The notes below the pieces were generated by a model. It was not told where the DNA came from, did no database searches, and worked only from the letters and a program-made list of their open reading frames with translations. From Lysobacteraceae bacterium (GTDB lineage Bacteria > Pseudomonadota > Gammaproteobacteria > Steroidobacterales > Steroidobacteraceae): 7,466 bases of DNA. The DNA is taken from positions 1 through 7,466 of the forward strand of contig JAAYXG010000169.1 of NCBI GenBank assembly GCA_012516015.1, written 5' to 3'. Shown here in pieces: positions 6,454-7,466 of the stretch. Both the position numbers and the translations under genes were made by a program. Within the stretch, counting starts at the first letter, position 1. Each line of letters begins with the position of its first letter.

Positions 6454-7466
6454 ATGTCCCGCACGCATCACAACTTTTGGCCGAAAGGACTCCCGCACGA
6501 CGCCACCGTCCCCGAGACGAACCTCTTCCATAACCTCGAGGTGTCGGCGGCTCGCTACCCAAACAAGGCGTTTGCGCTCTTCTTCGACGGCGTGCTCACG
6601 TACCGTCGCCTGAAAGACGAGGCGCAACGGCTCGCGGGCTATCTGCAAGCCGTCTGCGGACTCGAAGCCGGGGCGCGGGTCATGCTCGTCATGCAGAACA
6701 GCCCTCAGTTCGTGATCGCGTACTACGCCGTCGTGCGCGCGAATGCGATCGTCGTGCCGATCAATCCGATGAGTGTGAGCGAGGAGCTCGCCTATTTCGC
6801 CGCGGACAGCGGGGCACGCATCGCAATCGTCGGCCAAGAGGTCTACGAGCGAGTGCGGCCGCTCATCGTCGGTGAGCGCGCCTGTCTCGAACGGGTCATC
6901 GTCGCGACTTACTCGGACTATGTGAATCGCGAGACGGACCTCGCGCTCCCGGAAATCGTCGCCGCACCGCGGATCTCGTTCGCCGAGCGGAACGTGACCG
7001 CGTGGATGGATGCGATCGCTGGCGGTCATGCGCCCGGCCCCCTCACGGCAGGACCGGACGATCTTTGCGCGATTCCCTATAGCTCGGGTACGACCGGACG
7101 AGCGAAGGGCTGCATGCTCACGCATCGCAATCTGATGCACACGGCCGTCGTGAATACGGTGTGGTTCGCCCAGCATCAGGATTCGACGCTGCTCGTCGTG
7201 CTGCCGTTCTTTCATGTCACGAGCATGCAAGGCGGAATGAACGCACCGATTTACTACGGCGGCACGATCGTGTTGATGTGCCGCTGGGATCGGGATCTTG
7301 CCGCGCAGCTCATTCAGCGCCACCGAATTCGCTACTGGACGGCGATCTCGACGATGGTCGTCGACTTTCTGGCGAACCCGCGCTTGAACGAGTACGACCT
7401 TTCGTCTCTCGAACGACTGACGGGCGGGGGCGCAGCGATGCCGGCTGCGGTTGCGGAGCGTTTGCA
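6454..7466 (+). CDS. AMP-dependent acyl-CoA synthetase (long-chain fatty acid--CoA ligase family; 3' end outside window)
   Basis: The first 337 codons of an ANL-superfamily adenylating enzyme, open to the window end. It would form acyl-AMP from a carboxylate and ATP, then acyl-CoA, in the cytoplasm. The N-terminus NFWPKGLPHDATVPETNLFH (7-26) is typical of a proteobacterial fatty-acyl-CoA ligase group. The P-loop signature YSSGTTGRAKG is at 209-219, followed by MLTHRN (221-226), LPFFHVTSMQGG (250-261) and GGGAAMP (324-330). The C-terminal hinge and lid lie beyond the window. I chose the ATG at 6454 because family similarity begins there; GGAG lies only 1 nt before it, too close for a normal ribosome site. 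An in-frame ATG at 6361 with no intervening stop would add 31 residues. The gene is divergent from the dehydrogenase pair, which fits a shared acyl-CoA pathway. Substrate unknown. Confidence 0.9.
   Translation, partial: MSRTHHNFWPKGLPHDATVPETNLFHNLEVSAARYPNKAFALFFDGVLTYRRLKDEAQRLAGYLQAVCGLEAGARVMLVMQNSPQFVIAYYAVVRANAIVVPINPMSVSEELAYFAADSGARIAIVGQEVYERVRPLIVGERACLERVIVATYSDYVNRETDLALPEIVAAPRISFAERNVTAWMDAIAGGHAPGPLTAGPDDLCAIPYSSGTTGRAKGCMLTHRNLMHTAVVNTVWFAQHQDSTLLVVLPFFHVTSMQGGMNAPIYYGGTIVLMCRWDRDLAAQLIQRHRIRYWTAISTMVVDFLANPRLNEYDLSSLERLTGGGAAMPAAVAERL

Noticed and set aside
6244..7323. 359-aa minus-strand open frame opposite the acyl-CoA synthetase
   Set aside because: Its composition is His/Arg-rich and motif-free, and the + strand carries a clear adenylating enzyme, so this is an antisense shadow of a high-GC gene.

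Overview
The window is dense, high-GC bacterial DNA with strong third-position G/C bias. A YbiT-type ABC-F gene, Shewanella-like phosphatase, paired acyl-CoA dehydrogenase subunits and a REP-like palindrome together suggest a gammaproteobacterium, perhaps near the Steroidobacter/Nevskia/Xanthomonas side. That placement is inference from gene content, not a phylogeny. I see no rRNA, tRNA, CRISPR array, transposase or integrase gene.

Left part (1-1888): the 3' end of an ABC-F translation ATPase (ybiT-like, + strand) converges on a minus-strand gene for an exported metallophosphatase. A GTAG-headed REP-like hairpin fills the gap and contains the phosphatase stop codon.

Middle (1889-3656): a gene-free stretch of about 480 bp holds a roughly 113-bp element with 29-nt imperfect inverted arms and two internal hairpins, so it could fold as a three-way junction. 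It is followed by a + strand DUF763 gene whose C-terminal half carries a helix-hairpin-helix-like motif. The stop of this gene overlaps the stop of the convergent dehydrogenase gene.

Right part (3653-7466): two minus-strand acyl-CoA dehydrogenase genes, large subunit first and then small, face away from a + strand acyl-CoA synthetase gene that runs off the window end. The two dehydrogenase sequences are degenerate in complementary ways. The large chain keeps the probable catalytic Glu and the N-domain flavin motif; the small chain keeps the RKQFG and QLHGGMG motifs. This is the pattern of heteromeric (alpha2beta2) dehydrogenases such as mycobacterial ChsE pairs and PimC/PimD. Synthetase plus dehydrogenase would activate a carboxylic acid to its CoA ester and introduce the alpha,beta double bond. 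The substrate cannot be read from the sequence. The two subunit genes are separated by a repeat-bounded insert: five tandem 7-mers on one side, two inverted copies on the other.

Most genes belong to known families. The points that most deserve a second look are the three-way-junction repeat, the heptamer-bounded insert inside the dehydrogenase operon, the split active site of the dehydrogenase pair, and the uncharacterised DUF763 protein.
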